A stretch of DNA of 55,609 nt from Planctomycetaceae bacterium. GTDB taxonomy: Bacteria; Planctomycetota; Planctomycetia; Pirellulales; Thermoguttaceae. Positions 17,085 to 25,841 of the stretch are shown in pieces. The stretch is from positions 1-55,609 of the forward strand of contig WRKP01000012.1 in NCBI GenBank assembly GCA_009778035.1. The letters are read 5' to 3'. Position 1 is the stretch's first letter, and every line of letters begins with the position of its first letter. The position numbers and the translations under genes are program-made. The notes under the pieces are model-generated. The model made no database searches. It saw nothing but the letters and a program-made list of their open reading frames with translations, and had not been told where the DNA came from.

Positions 17085-18250
17085 CACTCAATCCCATCCA
17101 TTGCCAATTCGATGAACCGCGGACGGTACTGATCGGTAGTACGCGGTAAATTGCCAGGCCGATTGACATTATACGATATTAACAAAAAATCCGGTGCGGA
17201 AAGATGCGGATGCGCCTTCGCATTGTACACCCGAACACCATCACCCATTGCTGTCGGCTCCGGGGCTCGATAAAAAATGACCGCCTCGCCAAACGGACCT
17301 ATCGGCGAACTGCCCTTTTTATAGGCAATTCTATCAGACATCACATCCTGCGTAAAAACAAGCAAAAACTTGCCGTCGGCTATCGGCGTTACACTCAATT
17401 CAGTCGATACCCGTTCCGCTAAAACCGCCTCGTCTCGGAACGCCTCGGTCAAATCCCGCACCCAATCCGTACCATTCCAAAATCGCCATTCTTCGCTGTC
17501 GGCAAAGGATGCCGGTTTGACCCGGGCCGCCACAAGATGCTTCCGCCCGCCACGCAAGGTATCGCGATAACCATAAACATAAATGTAGCCGTCCGTTGCA
17601 GAATGATCGAGAATCCCGGCACCGAACAACAGTTGATACTGTTCGTTCTCCGCAAACAAAGGGAATTGTTCCGAAATTGTAACTCCTTCCCAATCAATCG
17701 TTTTGTAAGGCGAGAGCGGAATGGTCAGCAAATCAATCCGAGTGGGCTTCCAGCGGGCATCGGGAATGAAGGCGGTGAGATAGAGTTTATTGTCGATGAC
17801 AATGCCGTCTTGCAGCCAGTAGTTTTTATCGAACAAATTAGTTCGGGTACCGTCGGCATTTTTGCCGTAGAGGAAGCGAACCGTGTCGGAGCGGTATGGT
17901 AGCAAAGAGAGCAATGAGGATGTATCCGTTGTCAAAATTGCGGCCGAGTGGTTGACCATTTGGACATCGCGGTATCTTTTCGTGTTTGGATCGGCTGTCC
18001 CGAGCATTGTATCGCTAAAGACGAAAAGAGTTTTTCCTTGTTTGTGGGCACTGCTCCAGTTGTCGTTGCCGTCGAGGGGAATGGAATAAATCCCATCGGC
18101 ACCGAGCCAACCTTCGGAGCAGTCGAACATTTGAGTGAATTTTGCAGCCAGGCTACCGACTTGTTCGGCGGTAATCACCGTCGGCTGGGCTTGGACTGCG
18201 GAACATATTATGGCGGAAAGAACGCAGGGAAGTATGGAGCGGAGAGTCAT
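17084..18250 (-). CDS. Secreted DUF4185-like beta-propeller protein
   Basis: A signal peptide (MTLRSILPCVLSAIICSAVQA-QP) precedes about 365 residues. These show repeated propeller-like blades: GKTLFVFSDTMLGTA, VDNKLYLTAFIPD, GYIYVYGYRD, FLLVFTQDVMSDRIAYKKG, and the end LLISYNVNRPG...YRPRFIEL. The motif order (FVFSDT..., a 'you can see it in the Y/F-WxxGI' section, then SSPIGPFG and YNAKAHPHLS) fits the DUF4185/DUF5005 group of five-bladed, glycosidase-related proteins. A catalytic role on glycans is possible but not shown. Convergent and intergenic repeats surround it. Confidence 0.7.
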   Translation of the reverse strand: MTLRSILPCVLSAIICSAVQAQPTVITAEQVGSLAAKFTQMFDCSEGWLGADGIYSIPLDGNDNWSSAHKQGKTLFVFSDTMLGTADPNTKRYRDVQMVNHSAAILTTDTSSLLSLLPYRSDTVRFLYGKNADGTRTNLFDKNYWLQDGIVIDNKLYLTAFIPDARWKPTRIDLLTIPLSPYKTIDWEGVTISEQFPLFAENEQYQLLFGAGILDHSATDGYIYVYGYRDTLRGGRKHLVAARVKPASFADSEEWRFWNGTDWVRDLTEAFRDEAVLAERVSTELSVTPIADGKFLLVFTQDVMSDRIAYKKGSSPIGPFGEAVIFYRAPEPTAMGDGVRVYNAKAHPHLSAPDFLLISYNVNRPGNLPRTTDQYRPRFIELAMDGIE

Positions 18251-18356
18251 TGGAAATGTTTTTGCGAATGCGTTTCACGGGATGGTGACATTTTACCGTA
18301 TGATTATAAAAGGCGACGCGGCTAGAGCGTATTCATTTTTGCCTTGGACAAAAATC

Positions 18357-18453
18357 GTCATTCCGGCGAAAGCCGGAATCCAGCCGAACAGCGTGCATTC
18401 CATCTCCCTGGTTCCCGGCTTGCGCCGGGATGACGATGTGTGCCCGGGATGAC
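18357..18453. repeat. Dispersed palindromic repeat, copy R3
   Basis: Arms ccggcgaaagccgg and cggcttgcgccggga flank a short variable centre. The outer flank 'ggcctattctgaata' is the complement of the 'attcagaattggtct' flank seen beside copies R4 and R6. It sits in the 260-bp gap between the DUF4185-like and PDZ genes. Confidence 0.85.
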
Positions 18454-18510
18454 GGAGGGACGGCCAGGCCTATTCTGAATACGCGGCTGGCATTCCAGCC
18501 CCCATATCGC

Positions 18511-19224
18511 TTACGGAGCGAGATAGCCGTTTTGTCCATCGACCTGGGCCGGTATGAATACATTGCCCAGCAATACCCGCGTCGTGCCAGTCTTGATGTA
18601 GCGAATGGATGTGTTCCCTGCGTGCCGATCCAACTCGGTCAGCACATTTGCCGGATTGTCATTGAGCCGAGTTATCACATCGCCGCGACGCAAACCAAGA
18701 CGATTGAGCGGGGAATCCGGCAACGGCTCCGACGTCAGCCTCGCTGCCGTAAATGTATGGCCCGGTATCTGCATATTTTCGATGCGAAACCACGCTCCCA
18801 ATCTCGGCGAATAGGAACCCTCCTGTACCGGGGCAACCGGAGCTAACCGCTCGACCACAACCGGCCTTTCGATCACAATGGGATTCGGCTGCGCAATGAC
18901 GATGGGCGGTCGCGGCTGCGTAACGATCACGGTCGGGGGGCGGCGATAATAATGATAATTTCGGGCATTGGCCGCCGCGGCGACGGCACCGACCGTCCCG
19001 ATGACAGCAAGCGTTCGGTCAAAATCATTCATTCGCCGAGGCGGGGGATAGAATGGATGATGATACGGAGAATAACCGTAAAACCCTCCCGGCCCGTAAA
19101 AAGGCACTCCGTGCGCGAAAACCGGAGCGGAAAGAACCGAAACGCCGAGGGCGAATGTCAATAATCCAGCGGTCAGCCGGATTGTTTTGCTGTTGATAAT
19201 GCTTCTGTTTGTCATATTTTTCAT
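18511..19224 (-). CDS. Secreted PDZ-domain protein
   Basis: A good ribosome site (AGAGGTG) precedes the ATG at 19224. A signal peptide (residues 1-37, ending PVFA-HG) is followed by a Gly/Tyr/Pro/His-rich segment (FYGPGGFYGYSPYHHPFYPP), then a short helix around ALAVIGTVGAVAAAA. A Pro/Val/Ile-rich spacer (TQPRPPIVIAQPNPIVIERP) leads into a C-terminal PDZ domain, about residues 150-215, with SPLNRLGLRRGDVITRLNDNP. It is probably an envelope protein binding other secreted proteins' tails. No protease domain is present, so it is not DegP-like. Confidence 0.8.
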   Translation of the reverse strand: MKNMTNRSIINSKTIRLTAGLLTFALGVSVLSAPVFAHGVPFYGPGGFYGYSPYHHPFYPPPRRMNDFDRTLAVIGTVGAVAAAANARNYHYYRRPPTVIVTQPRPPIVIAQPNPIVIERPVVVERLAPVAPVQEGSYSPRLGAWFRIENMQIPGHTFTAARLTSEPLPDSPLNRLGLRRGDVITRLNDNPANVLTELDRHAGNTSIRYIKTGTTRVLLGNVFIPAQVDGQNGYLAP

Positions 19225-19330
19225 AATACACCTCTTGACTGTTGGAGTATCGCTTCCATTCGGTTGGAGGGCATCCTGCCTATAGTGTTTATGGTAAAAC
19301 CTGCTCCAAATGCGACATCATTTTACAGAA

Positions 19331-19336
19331 ATTATA
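19331..19336 (-). promoter_or_regulatory. Possible -10 box for the PDZ gene
   Basis: The minus strand reads TGTATAAT here, 107 bp upstream of the start at 19224. No consensus -35 is visible, so the call is weak. The remaining leader of about 100 nt shows nothing else recognised. Confidence 0.3.
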
Positions 19337-19369
19337 CAAAATTTTGGATTTTTATGCGTCGGCAGGGTG

Positions 19370-21130
19370 TTACATCCGCTCGACGGTCTCGATTCCAAGC
19401 AGTTCGAGGCCCTTCTGCAATGTCCTTGCCGTCAAATCGCACAGCAATAATCGGCCAGTTCGGACCGCATCCTCCGCCTTCAATACCGGACACTGCTCAA
19501 AAAAGGCCGAATACCGATTCGCTAACTCAAATAAATACGAAGTCAACACATTCGGCCTGTAGTCCCTTACCGCAAGGTCTATCGCCTCGCCAAATTTGAG
19601 CAATTCCAACGCCAACGCCCTTTCCGCGGGGTGCGAATTCGCCACCGCACCCTGTACATCCCGCAGAACGGTACGGCTCACAGTATTTCGCAAATTTTCA
19701 ACATCAACATTCCCCTTGCTGAAAATACTGCGGACTCGTGCATACGCATACTGCATATACGTTGCCGTATTGCCCGTCATCGCCAGCATCTTGTCGTAAC
19801 TGAAAACATAATCGCTCTCCCGATTCTGCGACAAGTCGGCATAGATAATCGCTCCGATGCCGATCCGCCGGGCGGTTTCCCGAAGTTCCGGCTCCGGCGT
19901 GTTGTCTTTATCGTTTTCCTTGACGATTTCGTACGCCCTGCGTTCGGCCTCGTCGAGTAGGCCGTTGAGCCCGACCGTGTCGCCGCTTCGGGTCTTAAAC
20001 GGCTTGCCGTCTTCGCCGAGTACGGTGCCGAATTTGACGTGCGTCAGTTCGACATCATCAACGCCCATCAAACGCACCGCCTTGAAAAGATGGTCAAAGT
20101 GCTGCGATTGACGGAAATCAACGACATATAACACCGCATCCGGCTTGAAGGTATCGAGCCGATACTCGACCGTTGCCAAATCCGTCGTGCCGTAAAGGAA
20201 AGCCCCATCGGATTTTCGGATGAGCATTGGGACTTTTTCCTGATTGAAAAAGATACCGACGGCTCCTTCGGTTTCGACGGCGATTTTGCGTTGCAACAGG
20301 TTGTCGACGACCTTGCCGAGCATCGGCTGGTAAAAACTTTCGCCGAGCGTGTGATCGAAGGCAATCTGCAGGCGTTGGTAAATGCGGTTGATTTCATCCT
20401 GCGAATGGGGCAAGACTTCCTGCCAGATTTTGAGATTTTCGGGATCGCCTGCGTGGAGTTTTGCCGTTTCGCGTAGAACGGCGGCATTGATGCTCTCTGG
20501 CTGCGGCTCTTCATCCATTTTCTGGCGAACAAAACGGTATAGCCGACTCAATTCATCGACGGGATTTTTCTGATAGGCATCGGCATCGAGATAATTCTTG
20601 TAGCCGAAAATAATCATCCCGAACTGCGTGCCCCAGTCGCCGAGATGGTTGTCGGTAATGACGTGATGTCCTTGAAATCGGAGCATTCGGGCGAGTGCGT
20701 TGCCGATGACGGTACTGCGGATATGTCCGACGTGCATCGGCTTGGCGACATTAGGGCCGGAATAATCGACGAGATAGGTTTTCCGTTTGTTGGAATCGAC
20801 ATTCGGAATCGCGAGTCGTTCACCGTCGGCGATTGCACTGTGCAAAAGCGTTTGGATGCAGTCATCGTTGAGCCGGAGGTTGATGAATCCGGGACCTGCA
20901 ATCTCCGGGGGCGAGCAGATGTCGGCAATATCGAGTTGTTCGACGATTTGTAGAGCAATTTCGCGGGGCGGTTTGCCGAGCTTTTTGGCGAGGGGCATCG
21001 CCATATTGGCCTGATAGTCGCCGAATTTCGGGTCTTGCGAGGGCCGAATCATATCGAGATAGGCATCGGCATCGCTTGCAAGCGTTTGCAGTGCGTCGGC
21101 GAATCGGGTTTTCAGGAGGGGGAGAATCAT
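19370..21130 (-). CDS. argS: Arginyl-tRNA synthetase
   Basis: This class I aminoacyl-tRNA synthetase charges tRNA-Arg in the cytoplasm. The 586 residues match the family's length and order: an N-terminal Add-1 domain (FGDYQANMAMPLAKKLG), the HIGH motif as SGPNVAKPMHVGHIRST (about residues 128-144), the YPH-region DFRQSQHFDHLFKA, a KMSKS-loop equivalent KTRSGDTVGL, and the DALR anticodon-binding domain at the end. It lies 91 bp downstream of the hydrogenase gene on the same strand. The gap holds a strong nested hairpin, so shared transcription is possible but may be attenuated. Confidence 0.96.
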   Translation of the reverse strand: MILPLLKTRFADALQTLASDADAYLDMIRPSQDPKFGDYQANMAMPLAKKLGKPPREIALQIVEQLDIADICSPPEIAGPGFINLRLNDDCIQTLLHSAIADGERLAIPNVDSNKRKTYLVDYSGPNVAKPMHVGHIRSTVIGNALARMLRFQGHHVITDNHLGDWGTQFGMIIFGYKNYLDADAYQKNPVDELSRLYRFVRQKMDEEPQPESINAAVLRETAKLHAGDPENLKIWQEVLPHSQDEINRIYQRLQIAFDHTLGESFYQPMLGKVVDNLLQRKIAVETEGAVGIFFNQEKVPMLIRKSDGAFLYGTTDLATVEYRLDTFKPDAVLYVVDFRQSQHFDHLFKAVRLMGVDDVELTHVKFGTVLGEDGKPFKTRSGDTVGLNGLLDEAERRAYEIVKENDKDNTPEPELRETARRIGIGAIIYADLSQNRESDYVFSYDKMLAMTGNTATYMQYAYARVRSIFSKGNVDVENLRNTVSRTVLRDVQGAVANSHPAERALALELLKFGEAIDLAVRDYRPNVLTSYLFELANRYSAFFEQCPVLKAEDAVRTGRLLLCDLTARTLQKGLELLGIETVERM

Positions 21131-21155
21131 TGGTTGGTTCTAAATTTTGTCAAAC

Positions 21156-21216
21156 TTGTTCGGAAACTGTCCTTCCGGTGTGCTACGGAAGGGTGATTTT
21201 GAGGGTTTCCGAACAA
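21156..21216. repeat. Nested inverted repeat between hydrogenase and argS
   Basis: The outer stem TTGTTCGGAAAC / GTTTCCGAACAA is a perfect 12 bp. The inner stem CCTTCCG / CGGAAGG is 7 bp with an 8-nt loop. The same outer arms enclose the much longer repeat R5 at 27.64-27.77 kb, so this is a minimal member of that family. It could act as an mRNA hairpin between the two genes. Confidence 0.8.
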
Positions 21217-21221
21217 ATCTA

Positions 21222-22913
21222 TTACCGTTTCGCCGTAAAATGGATGCTCCGATCCCGATAATGCTCCGTGTAGCCGTGCAGCAACTTATGTGCAACTTCA
21301 CCGCACGGCCCGCCGATGAAAAAAGTCTCATACAATCGCTTGATTTCAGGATTTTCGTGGCAGGAGCGAACTGCGGGAGGATTCGGCCTATCACTGTCAA
21401 TCGCATACAAGGATCCGATTCGAGGCGCCCTCACGGAATTAGACGGCGGCAATGCCGTTTTCGGCTGACCACCACCCGCTACGCAACCGCCCGGACACGC
21501 CATCACCTCGACAAAATGGAAATTTTCATATTTCCACCGATCCGACCCGTCCAAAAACTTTTTCGCATTCGCCGTGCCCGATATGACCGCAACGCGAAGT
21601 TCGCCAAAACCCGGTATTTCCACAGCGGCTTCCTTGATTCCATCCAATCCCCGTACCGGCTTGAAATCAACAATCGACGGCGGCGGATTTTCGCCCGTTA
21701 CAAAATAGTATGCCGTCCGAATTGACGATTCCATCACGCCGCCAGTTACGCCGAATATCGCGCCGCCGCCGGAGTATTCGGATAGCAGATTATCATACGG
21801 CGAATCGCCCAAATTGAGGAAATCAATGTTTCGCTGCTTAATCATCCTGGCCAATTCGCGTGTCGTAATCACAATATCCGTATCGCGGATTTCCGGCTTG
21901 CCCAAATACTTGCCCGCATTGTTCATCTCCGGGCGAAGCATCTCGAACTTTTTGGCCGTGCAGGGCATAATCGAAACCGAACAGATTTTTGCCGGATCAA
22001 TGCCTTTCCGATCGGCATAGTACGTTTTGATGACGGGAGCCAGCATTCCCATCGGCGATCGGGCGGTCGAAAGATGGGGAATGAGTTCGGGATAGTACAT
22101 TTCGCAATACTTGACCCAACTCGGGCAGCACGACGTAAACATAGGAATTGATGATCCTTCGACATTGAGGCGTTGGAGCAATTCCGTCGCTTCTTCCATG
22201 ATGGTCATATCCGCACCGAAATTGGTGTCGAGCACGGTATCGAACCCCAATGCACGCAGGGCGGCAACTTGTTTGCCTTCGACGTTGGTTGCGACGGGCA
22301 GGCCGAATTCTTCGCCGAGGCCGATTCGCGTCGACGGAGCGGTCTGAGCGACAACGTGCAGGTCGGGATTATTGAGGGCATCCCAAAGTTTGGCCGTATC
22401 ATCGCGTTCGGTAATCGAACTGGTCGGACACCAAAGGGCGCACTGGCCGCATCCGATGCAGGGAATATCGTCGATCAGGGGCAGTTCGTAGTGTCCCATA
22501 ATGGCCTGATAGCGGTCGCAGACTTCGACGCACTGGCCGCAGAGGATACATTTATGGTCAAGGCGTTCGATGGTCGGGTCGCGTGGGTCGATAGGAATAC
22601 GCCCGCGAACTTGTACGGGAAAGTTTCCGACGGTGTTATATTGAGCGGGCAGCCAACCAGTTCCGCCGGTTGTATTTCCCGGCAGCAGGGGATTTTCCGG
22701 CACGAAATCCCCGATTCCGACGGTATCTTTGGAGCAACCGGCGGCGGTTGCGAGCCCGCCGACGCCGACGAGTTTGATGAAAGAGCGTCGGGACGCGACG
22801 CGGTCTTCCCCTGATTGGGCTCCCTCTGGCTGGGCTCCCTCTGGTTGGGCGGAGCCCGGTGCAGTGTGATCGCGTTCGGTATTGGGTTGTTCGGTGTGAT
22901 GTTGTTCGCTCAT
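21222..22913 (-). CDS. hydA: Tat-exported [FeFe] hydrogenase with fused small-subunit domain
   Basis: The protein evolves or oxidises H2 at an H-cluster. All three H-cluster motifs are intact: FTSCCPSW, MPCTAKKFE and EVMACPGGCVAGGGQP (with VAQTAPSTRIGLGEEFG upstream). Two 4Fe-4S ferredoxin motifs precede them (CILCGQCVEVC, CIGCGQCALWC; about residues 120-165). The C-terminal RSCHENPEIKRLYETFF...LLHGYT corresponds to the small subunit that is separate in periplasmic enzymes. Residues 42-60 form a twin-arginine signal (SRRSFIKLVGVGGLATAAGC), with Cys in a lipobox-like place. The unusual first 40 residues are hydrophilic and contain a PEGAQ repeat. No hydEFG maturation genes are in the window. 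Confidence 0.92.
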   Translation of the reverse strand: MSEQHHTEQPNTERDHTAPGSAQPEGAQPEGAQSGEDRVASRRSFIKLVGVGGLATAAGCSKDTVGIGDFVPENPLLPGNTTGGTGWLPAQYNTVGNFPVQVRGRIPIDPRDPTIERLDHKCILCGQCVEVCDRYQAIMGHYELPLIDDIPCIGCGQCALWCPTSSITERDDTAKLWDALNNPDLHVVAQTAPSTRIGLGEEFGLPVATNVEGKQVAALRALGFDTVLDTNFGADMTIMEEATELLQRLNVEGSSIPMFTSCCPSWVKYCEMYYPELIPHLSTARSPMGMLAPVIKTYYADRKGIDPAKICSVSIMPCTAKKFEMLRPEMNNAGKYLGKPEIRDTDIVITTRELARMIKQRNIDFLNLGDSPYDNLLSEYSGGGAIFGVTGGVMESSIRTAYYFVTGENPPPSIVDFKPVRGLDGIKEAAVEIPGFGELRVAVISGTANAKKFLDGSDRWKYENFHFVEVMACPGGCVAGGGQPKTALPPSNSVRAPRIGSLYAIDSDRPNPPAVRSCHENPEIKRLYETFFIGGPCGEVAHKLLHGYTEHYRDRSIHFTAKR

Positions 22914-22941
22914 GGGACCTGCTCCGATTGGAATAAGGGCA

Positions 22942-22970
22942 ATTATACTTTTGTTTGAGCGAGATGTCTA
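22942..22970 (-). promoter_or_regulatory. Sigma-70-type promoter of the hydrogenase gene
   Basis: On the minus strand, TAGACA (22970-22965) is followed after 17 bp by TATAAT (22947-22942), giving a leader of about 22 nt before the ATG at 22913. A GGAGCAGGT ribosome site lies just before the ATG. Confidence 0.7.
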
Positions 22971-22989
22971 GTGCCTGGAGCGTGTCCAA

Positions 22990-23019
22990 TTTTTTGCACT
23001 AGACTCATTTTGCAAAAAA
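22990..23019. promoter_or_regulatory. Palindrome upstream of the hydrogenase promoter
   Basis: TTTTTTGCA and TGCAAAAAA form a perfect 9-bp inverted repeat with a 12-bp centre. It lies between the divergent hydrogenase and TPR genes, 20 bp upstream of the hydrogenase -35 box. It could be a regulator site, or simply a symmetric terminator-like hairpin. Confidence 0.45.
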
Positions 23020-23075
23020 CACTACACTTCCGACAGTAATCTTCGGAAGGTATTACGTTCGGAGAAAGCATCCCC

Positions 23076-24947
23076 ATGAATCGCTCCGCCCAAACACTTG
23101 CATCCATTGCCAGTTACCTGCTCGCTGTAGTTTTCCTCAACGGAACTATGCCGCAAGGTGCTGCGCAAAATTTTGCACCAACGTCTCAGCAGATTGCCGC
23201 TGCCAACAGACATCATCCGGCCCAAGATATTGATTCCAACCGCCCATCCGTCGAAACCGCCGTCATCGAAGGCGTTTCGCCCGGCACAACCACCGTTGAA
23301 GAACTCACCCAACTTTGGGGAGAACCGAGATTGGAAGACATCCGCGACGATGAAATCGTCAGGCTCTACTCCATGGAGCCGCTGAACCATATCGAAGTAA
23401 CGCTCCGCAGCGGAATCGTTCGCTCCATCGTGATCGAACTCAATCCGCCGTTTCCCGAGGAGGATGTCCGGGCATCCTTGCAAGCGGAACTCGCTCAATC
23501 GAAACCGATTTTGATCCCCGACGAAACGGGCAAGATTACCGGTGAGATTTTTCCCGAAAGAGGCGTCATGTTCGTTTTCGCTCCGCACACTTCGCCGCAG
23601 GGTTTTTTGGTCGAACGAATTGCCGTCGAACCGGTTTCGAGCGACCCTTTTGTGTTGCGAGCGGAAGCAATTTTGTATGACCGGCCGACCGAAGCCAAGC
23701 GTGATTTACTCGATGCAATCCGAATCAGGTCTGACCACGCCAAAGCCCATTGGCTCTTGGCCCAAATCGCCTTATGGGAAGGGCACGTCGAGTCGGCATT
23801 GCTCTACGTCGGTCGGGCAATCCAACTCGATGAACACAGGCCGGCCTATCATTTGACGTTTGCGCAAGCATTGATTCAAATGAATCGAATCGAAGAAGCA
23901 AAACAATATCTTCAGGAAACCCTTGGAATTTGCGATCGTTTTCCCCATGAAAAAGCGAGAGCATTGCTCATGCTTGGAGAATTGTATCGAACGAGCCGGA
24001 ATCCTGATAATGAACTTGCCTACGGGTGCCATGCGGACGCGATAAAATTGGCAACTGCGCTCATTAACCATACCAATCCGACGATTAGTTTGATGGCCAA
24101 GGATGTGTTGGTTGAAGCCCATCTGGCAACGGCGAAGGCGGTTGCTTGGGGAAATTGGGTAGGAAAGGAGGATGCCATCCAAAAATGGATCGACTACGCA
24201 AAGGGATTATCCCGCGACCCGGAACTTTTGGCCGCACGACGCTATTCCAGAGAATATCCGTTCAAAATTGCGGCATGTTCTTTGGCGACGCTCGTTGCCC
24301 TGCCGGAACAACTGAATATCGACTTCTACGCAGAAGATGTGATCGACGCGGGCAATGCACTGATCAACTCGACGAACGACCCGATTTTACGGGCAAAACA
24401 TTATTGGGATACGAGCATTTCGCTTTACGATGCCGTGCAGATTTTCCAACTCCGGCAGCAGTTTTCGTCTGCACTGCGGTATGGAGAACTTGCGGCTCAG
24501 TACATGGAAATCGGGCTACGCAGCCGAAACAGCGATACGGATTTATATCTGTTGGGACGCTTGTATTTTCGGCTGGGTTCCATTCATGCGATCGCCAACA
24601 AAAATCACCGGGCGGCCATCGAGTGGTATGATTTAGCGAAGCCGATTTTTGAGCGATTGCGCCCGAAAATTGATGCGGGCGCTTGGGGAACGTTCGGCGA
24701 AATGCTTGTGAGTATGGGTGTATCCTATTGGTCAACGGGGCAACAGGAAGAGGCGATCAGGCTCACAGAGACGGGATTGCGGCAACTGGAACGTGGCCGA
24801 CAGGCGAATATGATCGACCCGGCGGTCTTGTTGACGCCTTATGCAAATTTGGCGATGATGTATCAGGAAATCGGCGACCAGGAGAATGCCGCGAAATATC
24901 GCCGGCTCGCCGGTCCGGTCGGCAACACCGGACAGACGATACGGTAG
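23076..24947 (+). CDS. Secreted tetratricopeptide-repeat protein
   Basis: The 623-residue product starts with a signal peptide (residues 1-30, SYLLAVVFLNGTMPQGAA). An N-terminal region of about 150 residues resembles a small SmpA/OmlA-like beta fold (VIEGVSPGTTTVEELTQLWGEP...). TPR-like helix pairs then run from about residue 205 to the end (AHWLLAQIALWEGHVESALLYVGRAIQL; GVSYWSTGQQEEAIRLTETGLRQL; LAMMYQEIGDQENAAKYRRL). It is probably a periplasmic scaffold. It is divergent from the hydrogenase, and scpB follows on the same strand. Confidence 0.8.
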   Translation: MNRSAQTLASIASYLLAVVFLNGTMPQGAAQNFAPTSQQIAAANRHHPAQDIDSNRPSVETAVIEGVSPGTTTVEELTQLWGEPRLEDIRDDEIVRLYSMEPLNHIEVTLRSGIVRSIVIELNPPFPEEDVRASLQAELAQSKPILIPDETGKITGEIFPERGVMFVFAPHTSPQGFLVERIAVEPVSSDPFVLRAEAILYDRPTEAKRDLLDAIRIRSDHAKAHWLLAQIALWEGHVESALLYVGRAIQLDEHRPAYHLTFAQALIQMNRIEEAKQYLQETLGICDRFPHEKARALLMLGELYRTSRNPDNELAYGCHADAIKLATALINHTNPTISLMAKDVLVEAHLATAKAVAWGNWVGKEDAIQKWIDYAKGLSRDPELLAARRYSREYPFKIAACSLATLVALPEQLNIDFYAEDVIDAGNALINSTNDPILRAKHYWDTSISLYDAVQIFQLRQQFSSALRYGELAAQYMEIGLRSRNSDTDLYLLGRLYFRLGSIHAIANKNHRAAIEWYDLAKPIFERLRPKIDAGAWGTFGEMLVSMGVSYWSTGQQEEAIRLTETGLRQLERGRQANMIDPAVLLTPYANLAMMYQEIGDQENAAKYRRLAGPVGNTGQTIR

Positions 24948-24996
24948 CGAGAAAAATGCCCCGCTTTGGTGCCGTGAGATTCAAAGGGGCGATTCA

Positions 24997-25701
24997 ATGA
25001 GGAATGCTCTTCACATGATTCGGCATTTTGCCTATCCTATCCATATGTTCGCTAATTTTTGTAATCGGAATCAACATCCCTTCGCCAGCAAGCGGCCGAG
25101 CGATTTTTGGAATGTTCGGCAAGACACCGCGGACTTCCGGCTCGGTGCGGAAAATGCAAAATTGCCGGACGACATCCCGGCGGCCGAGCCGACAGCGGGA
25201 ACATTACCGCCCATCGCCCTGCTCGAAGCCGCATTGTTCCTTGCAAGGGAGCCGATGTCCTGCCGAAGGCTTGCACAACTTGCAGGCCTGCCGGAAGGAA
25301 CAAGGACTCGCCAGTTGCTCCGCGAACTCAATCAGCGATACGATAATGACCAGGCCGCATTTTGCATTGTCGAAGTTGCCGAGGGGTTCCAACTTCGCAC
25401 TCGGCCCGAATTTGCGTCTTGGCTTGCCCGAATGCAAGGGGTGCCGGCGGCTGTTCGTTTGAGTAATCCGGCAATGGAAACGCTGACGGTGATTGCCTAT
25501 CGGCAACCGGTTAGTCGTGCGGAAGTCGATCGCATTCGTGGGGTGCAGAGTGGCGATTTGATTCGGCAATTATTGGATCAGGGCTTGGCGAAGATCGTTG
25601 GCCGTTCGGAGGATCTTGGTCGGCCCTTTTTGTATGGTACGACAACTCATTTTTTGCAAATTTTTGGTCTTTCCAGTTTGCAGGATTTGCCCGCGGCTTG
25701 A
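24997..25701 (+). CDS. scpB: Segregation and condensation protein B
   Basis: ScpB works with ScpA and SMC in chromosome condensation. The start at 24997 has an AGGGG ribosome site. The frame is open further upstream (24886), but that part overlaps the TPR gene. After a nonconserved N-terminus of about 60 residues come the two winged helices of ScpB: IALLEAALFLAREPMSCRRLAQLAGL..., then NPAMETLTVIAYRQPVSRAEVDRIRGVQSGDLIRQLLDQGLAKIVGRSEDLGRPFLYGTT (quoted in parts across about residues 68-220). scpA is not in the window. The 234 residues are a normal length. Confidence 0.9.
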   Translation: MRNALHMIRHFAYPIHMFANFCNRNQHPFASKRPSDFWNVRQDTADFRLGAENAKLPDDIPAAEPTAGTLPPIALLEAALFLAREPMSCRRLAQLAGLPEGTRTRQLLRELNQRYDNDQAAFCIVEVAEGFQLRTRPEFASWLARMQGVPAAVRLSNPAMETLTVIAYRQPVSRAEVDRIRGVQSGDLIRQLLDQGLAKIVGRSEDLGRPFLYGTTTHFLQIFGLSSLQDLPAA

Positions 25702-25740
25702 TCGGGCAGGGATTACACCGCCGACTATACCGCAGATCAC

Positions 25741-25780
25741 CCCAAGGCACACTCCGCGTGCGGCCGGGGGTTCTTTTTTG
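25741..25780 (+). terminator. Possible terminator after scpB
   Basis: cccc...CCGCGTGCGG...gggg can pair imperfectly and is followed by TTCTTTTTTG. The stem is short, so this is tentative. Confidence 0.4.
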
Positions 25781-25791
25781 TCCGATTTGGT

Positions 25792-25797
25792 TATAAT
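25792..25797 (+). promoter_or_regulatory. Probable -10 box of the FmdB-type gene
   Basis: A perfect TATAAT lies 44 bp before the start codon at 25842. The -35 position is T-rich but not consensus. Confidence 0.4.
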
Positions 25798-25841
25798 GGC
25801 AACCTCCTTCATCCCCTTTTTGCATCCGCTTTTCCATTTCC

